Positions 61,311 through 64,000 of a stretch of 64,000 nucleotides of DNA are shown in pieces (the first letter of the stretch is position 1; each line of letters opens with the position of its first letter). The translations under genes and the position numbers were made by a program. The DNA lies in NCBI GenBank assembly GCA_934087065.1, contig CAKOIS010000001.1:1-64000 (forward strand). Reading direction: 5' to 3'. The notes under the pieces are model-generated. The model ran no database searches and was not told where the DNA came from. It saw only the letters and a list, made by a program, of their open reading frames with translations. Origin of the DNA: an uncultured Bacilli bacterium (GTDB lineage Bacteria; Bacillota_I; Bacilli_A; RF39; UBA660).

Positions 61311-62960
61311 GTGGAAGACAAAGTAATAGTAGAAATAGAAGGTATTGGCAACGTTGTAACTAGTGTTAATAAAACTATATACGAACTTTTAGAAGAACAA
61401 AATCTAGAAAATGAAGTAATAGCTGTAATAATTGATAATGACATAACCGAGCTCAGCGCAAAATTAAAAGAAGACACTAAAATGAAACTAATCAAAATAA
61501 AGGACAGAATGGGTGCCAAAATATATAGAAGTGGCTTAAAATTCTTATACATCACTGCAGTCAAAGAACTATTTGGAAGAAACACAAATGTAGAATTGCT
61601 TCACAGTTTAGATAAGGGTATATACACAAGAATTAATCTTGAGTTAAATAACACTATGGTTGATGAAATAAAAGCAAAAATGCATGAGCTTGTCAGTAAA
61701 GACATTAGAATAACTAAAGTAGTAACAAGTAGAAAAGAAGCTATATCTTATTTTAATAGCATAAAAGAATACGAAAAATCTCTAACATATAAACAAATGA
61801 CTGGAGAAATGCTAACTCTTTATAGTATGCTTGACTATTATAACTACTTCTATACAAAAATGCCATACTCAACTAAAATACTTACAAGTTTTGATTTAAC
61901 TTTAACTACAGATAAAGGCGTAATGTTAGAGTATCCTAGCACTTTTGATATGAAAATACCTGAGTACACACATATGCCACAAGTACTAAACGTATTTGAT
62001 AACTATGCCGTATGGGCAGAAAAACTAGGTGTAAAATACGTAAGTGAAGTAAATAACGTAGTAATAAATGGTAAAATAAAAGAGTTTATAGAACTAAACG
62101 AAATAAAACAAAATAATGACTTACTAGAAATAGCAAACAAAATACAAAACAACATAAATGATATAAAAATAGTCTTAATTGCCGGCCCGTCTTCTTCAGG
62201 CAAAACAACAACCTGTAAAAAACTAGCTTTATATTTAAAAAGCAAAGGACTAAATCCATTCACATTATCAACGGATGACTTCTTTAAAGATAGAAATGAA
62301 ACCCCAAAAAACGAAAAGGGAGAATACGAGTATGACATACCTGAGGCGATTGATATAGATTTATTTAATGAAAAACTTGACGCTTTATTAAAAGGAGAAG
62401 AAACTACTCTTCCAACATACAACTTTCTAACTGGAGAAAAAGAATACAAGCACCCACCAGTCTCCTTAAAAAATAGAGACCTTTTAATAGTAGAAGGAAT
62501 ACACACACTAAATGAACTATTAACAAGCAAAATTCCAAGAAAAAACAAACTAAAAATATATATAAGCCCGTTTACACCTCTTGGATTAGACAGACACAAC
62601 CATGTTTCAACTGTTGATTTAAGACTTATTAGAAGAATAGTAAGAGATGCTAGAACAAGAGGCTATAATGCTGAAAACACACTAAAAAGTTGGAGAAACG
62701 TTAGAATTAGTGAAGAAAAATATATATTCCCATACCAAAAAGAAGCAGACATAGTATTAAATACTGCTTTAATATATGAACTAGGAATATTAAAAACATT
62801 TGCTGTCCCACTACTTTATAACGTAGGATACAAAAGTGAATTTTACACAGAAGCAATAAGAATAATAAACTTCTTAAAAATATTTTTAAACATACCAGAA
62901 AGTGCATTACCTGAAACAGCTCTTTTAAGAGAGTTTGTAGGTGGGGGATACTTTGAATAG
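61311..62960 (+). CDS. TGS-domain nucleoside (uridine-type) kinase
   Basis: About 549 residues: N-terminal TGS-like and threonyl-tRNA-synthetase-like editing region (to about 250), then a P-loop kinase of the uridine kinase/phosphoribulokinase family with Walker A AGPSSSGKTTTCKKL (about 286-300), LSTDDFF and VEGIHTLN. This fusion is common in Firmicutes and its substrate is not settled. GTG 61311 is 5 bases after GGGTGA; the GTG at 61302 lies in that site. Confidence 0.83.
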   Translation: MEDKVIVEIEGIGNVVTSVNKTIYELLEEQNLENEVIAVIIDNDITELSAKLKEDTKMKLIKIKDRMGAKIYRSGLKFLYITAVKELFGRNTNVELLHSLDKGIYTRINLELNNTMVDEIKAKMHELVSKDIRITKVVTSRKEAISYFNSIKEYEKSLTYKQMTGEMLTLYSMLDYYNYFYTKMPYSTKILTSFDLTLTTDKGVMLEYPSTFDMKIPEYTHMPQVLNVFDNYAVWAEKLGVKYVSEVNNVVINGKIKEFIELNEIKQNNDLLEIANKIQNNINDIKIVLIAGPSSSGKTTTCKKLALYLKSKGLNPFTLSTDDFFKDRNETPKNEKGEYEYDIPEAIDIDLFNEKLDALLKGEETTLPTYNFLTGEKEYKHPPVSLKNRDLLIVEGIHTLNELLTSKIPRKNKLKIYISPFTPLGLDRHNHVSTVDLRLIRRIVRDARTRGYNAENTLKSWRNVRISEEKYIFPYQKEADIVLNTALIYELGILKTFAVPLLYNVGYKSEFYTEAIRIINFLKIFLNIPESALPETALLREFVGGGYFE

Positions 62961-62972
62961 GAGGAAAATAAT

Positions 62973-63977
62973 ATGATTAGAATAGCAATAAACGGTTTTG
63001 GTAGAATTGGTAGAATTGCCTTAAGACAAATAAGTAAGAAAAAAGATATGGAAGTAGTCGCAATAAATGACTTAACTGACCCACTACAACTAGCTTACCT
63101 TTATAAATATGACTCAGTACATAGAACTTTAGACGAGAAAGTAGCGTATGACGATGACTACATAGAAGTAGACGGTAAAAAGATAAAAGTATTTAAAGAA
63201 AGTGACCCATCAAAACTACCTTGGAAAGACTTAAAAGTTGACCTAGTTTTGGAATGCACTGGTGCTTTCACTTCAAAAGAAAAAAGTTATCTTCATATAA
63301 CTGCAGGTGCTAAAAAAGTAATCATAAGTGCCCCAGCAAAGGACGAATGTAAAACTGTAGTTTATGGAGTAAATGAAAGCATCTTAACTAAAAAAGATGA
63401 AGTAATATCTGCTGCCTCTTGTACAACTAACTGCTTAGCTCCAGTATTAGATTTACTTAATAAATGCTTTATAGTAGAAAATGGTTTTATGTCTACAGTT
63501 CACGCAATGACAAACGACCAAGAAACACTAGACATTCCCCACAAAAAGGGAATAGAAAGTCGCCGTGGAAGAGCTGCTTCACTAAATATCGTGCCAACTT
63601 CAACAGGCGCAGCAAAGGCTATAGGAAAAATAATTCCAGAGTTAGATGGTAAACTTAGTGGCTCAGCTTATAGAGTTCCAGTAGGTGATGGCTCTTTAAT
63701 AGACTTAGTAGTAAACGTTAAAAAAACAGTTACTGCTGAGGTAGTAAACGATATGTTTAAAAACAACAAAAGTGATATTATCAAAATAGTAAACGTACCA
63801 CTTGTAAGTAGTGACATCATTGGTTGCACAGAAGGCGCTGTAGTAGATTCACTCCTAACAAGCGTGATACCTACTAATACTGGTTCAATGATAAAAGTAT
63901 CAGCTTGGTATGATAATGAATGGGGTTATACTGCACAAATGCTAAGAGTTGCTGAGTACTGGTGTAAAAAACGTTAA
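62973..63977 (+). CDS. gapA: Glyceraldehyde-3-phosphate dehydrogenase
   Basis: Glycolytic, NAD-type. NGFGRIGRIALR Rossmann loop, Asp in INDLTD (NAD preference), catalytic Cys in SAASCTTNCLAP, and WYDNEWGYT near the end. 334 residues. GGAGG lies before the ATG, 12 bases after the kinase gene. A GCACAG / CTGTGC terminator follows at 63982 and runs into the window end. Confidence 0.96.
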   Translation: MIRIAINGFGRIGRIALRQISKKKDMEVVAINDLTDPLQLAYLYKYDSVHRTLDEKVAYDDDYIEVDGKKIKVFKESDPSKLPWKDLKVDLVLECTGAFTSKEKSYLHITAGAKKVIISAPAKDECKTVVYGVNESILTKKDEVISAASCTTNCLAPVLDLLNKCFIVENGFMSTVHAMTNDQETLDIPHKKGIESRRGRAASLNIVPTSTGAAKAIGKIIPELDGKLSGSAYRVPVGDGSLIDLVVNVKKTVTAEVVNDMFKNNKSDIIKIVNVPLVSSDIIGCTEGAVVDSLLTSVIPTNTGSMIKVSAWYDNEWGYTAQMLRVAEYWCKKR

Positions 63978-64000
63978 AATTGCACAGAAAACTGTGCTTT
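63978..64000 (+). terminator. gapA terminator (cut by window end)
   Basis: GCACAG / CTGTGC stem with a 4-base A loop and the start of a T-run. Confidence 0.75.

Overview
The window is a stretch of AT-rich Firmicutes/Bacilli chromosome centred on the replication origin. TGA is used as a stop (for example pth at 3714, mntP at 34130, walJ at 46999), so the code is 11 and not the Mycoplasma code. Genes for murA, a class A PBP, a D,D-carboxypeptidase, FtsEX and two M23 hydrolases show a walled cell. Together with a Noc, RNA polymerase delta, ComK-like, GerQ, SpoIIR and BofA gene set, this suggests an uncultured gut Bacilli lineage near RF39/Erysipelotrichia. The lineage is an inference; the gene content is read directly.

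Layout. oriC (about 20964-21240) lies between dnaA and rpmH, and gene polarity flips there: almost everything to its left is on the minus strand and most to its right on the plus strand. Left arm: dnaA, dnaN, a comK-like gene, recF-gyrB-gyrA, then a 1.1-kb gene-free stretch with nine parS sites, the small SRP RNA with tadA, the dnaX-ebfC-recR-bofA-holB-ricT-yabB-rsmI-pth-mfd cluster, and ppa. Right arm: rpmH-rnpA-yidC-jag, mnmE-mnmG-rsmG, noc, a PBP, rpoE, prfA-prmC-spoIIR-mntP-murA, prfB (programmed frameshift), pduL and gerQ. Then come accessory islands mixed with housekeeping genes: a small convergent-RNA locus (38.3-38.6 kb), dacA, two Xre regulators with a 770-residue surface protein, rplI-dnaC-M23-walJ-rlmH, yitT, ftsEX with its M23 partner, whiA, a second small convergent-RNA locus (52.5-52.8 kb), a surface-protein island (52.9-59.6 kb), clpP, a TGS-nucleoside kinase and gapA.

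Most notable: (1) nine parS sites in 1 kb, six of them at the centre of longer perfect or near-perfect palindromes whose arms differ in sequence but stay self-complementary, while the only ParB-family gene here is Noc-like; (2) a surface protein whose C-terminus carries a GC-rich, NNC-codon-rich segment typical of a diversity-generating-retroelement variable region, with no reverse transcriptase or template in the window; (3) a family of TasA-like exported proteins, two of which place the TasA-like head on a long calcium-binding DxDxDG repeat stalk; (4) two convergent small-RNA/small-peptide loci that share a 5' leader core and look like a type I toxin-antitoxin family; (5) a small set of sporulation-type genes (spoIIR, bofA, gerQ) and a comK-like gene beside dnaN.
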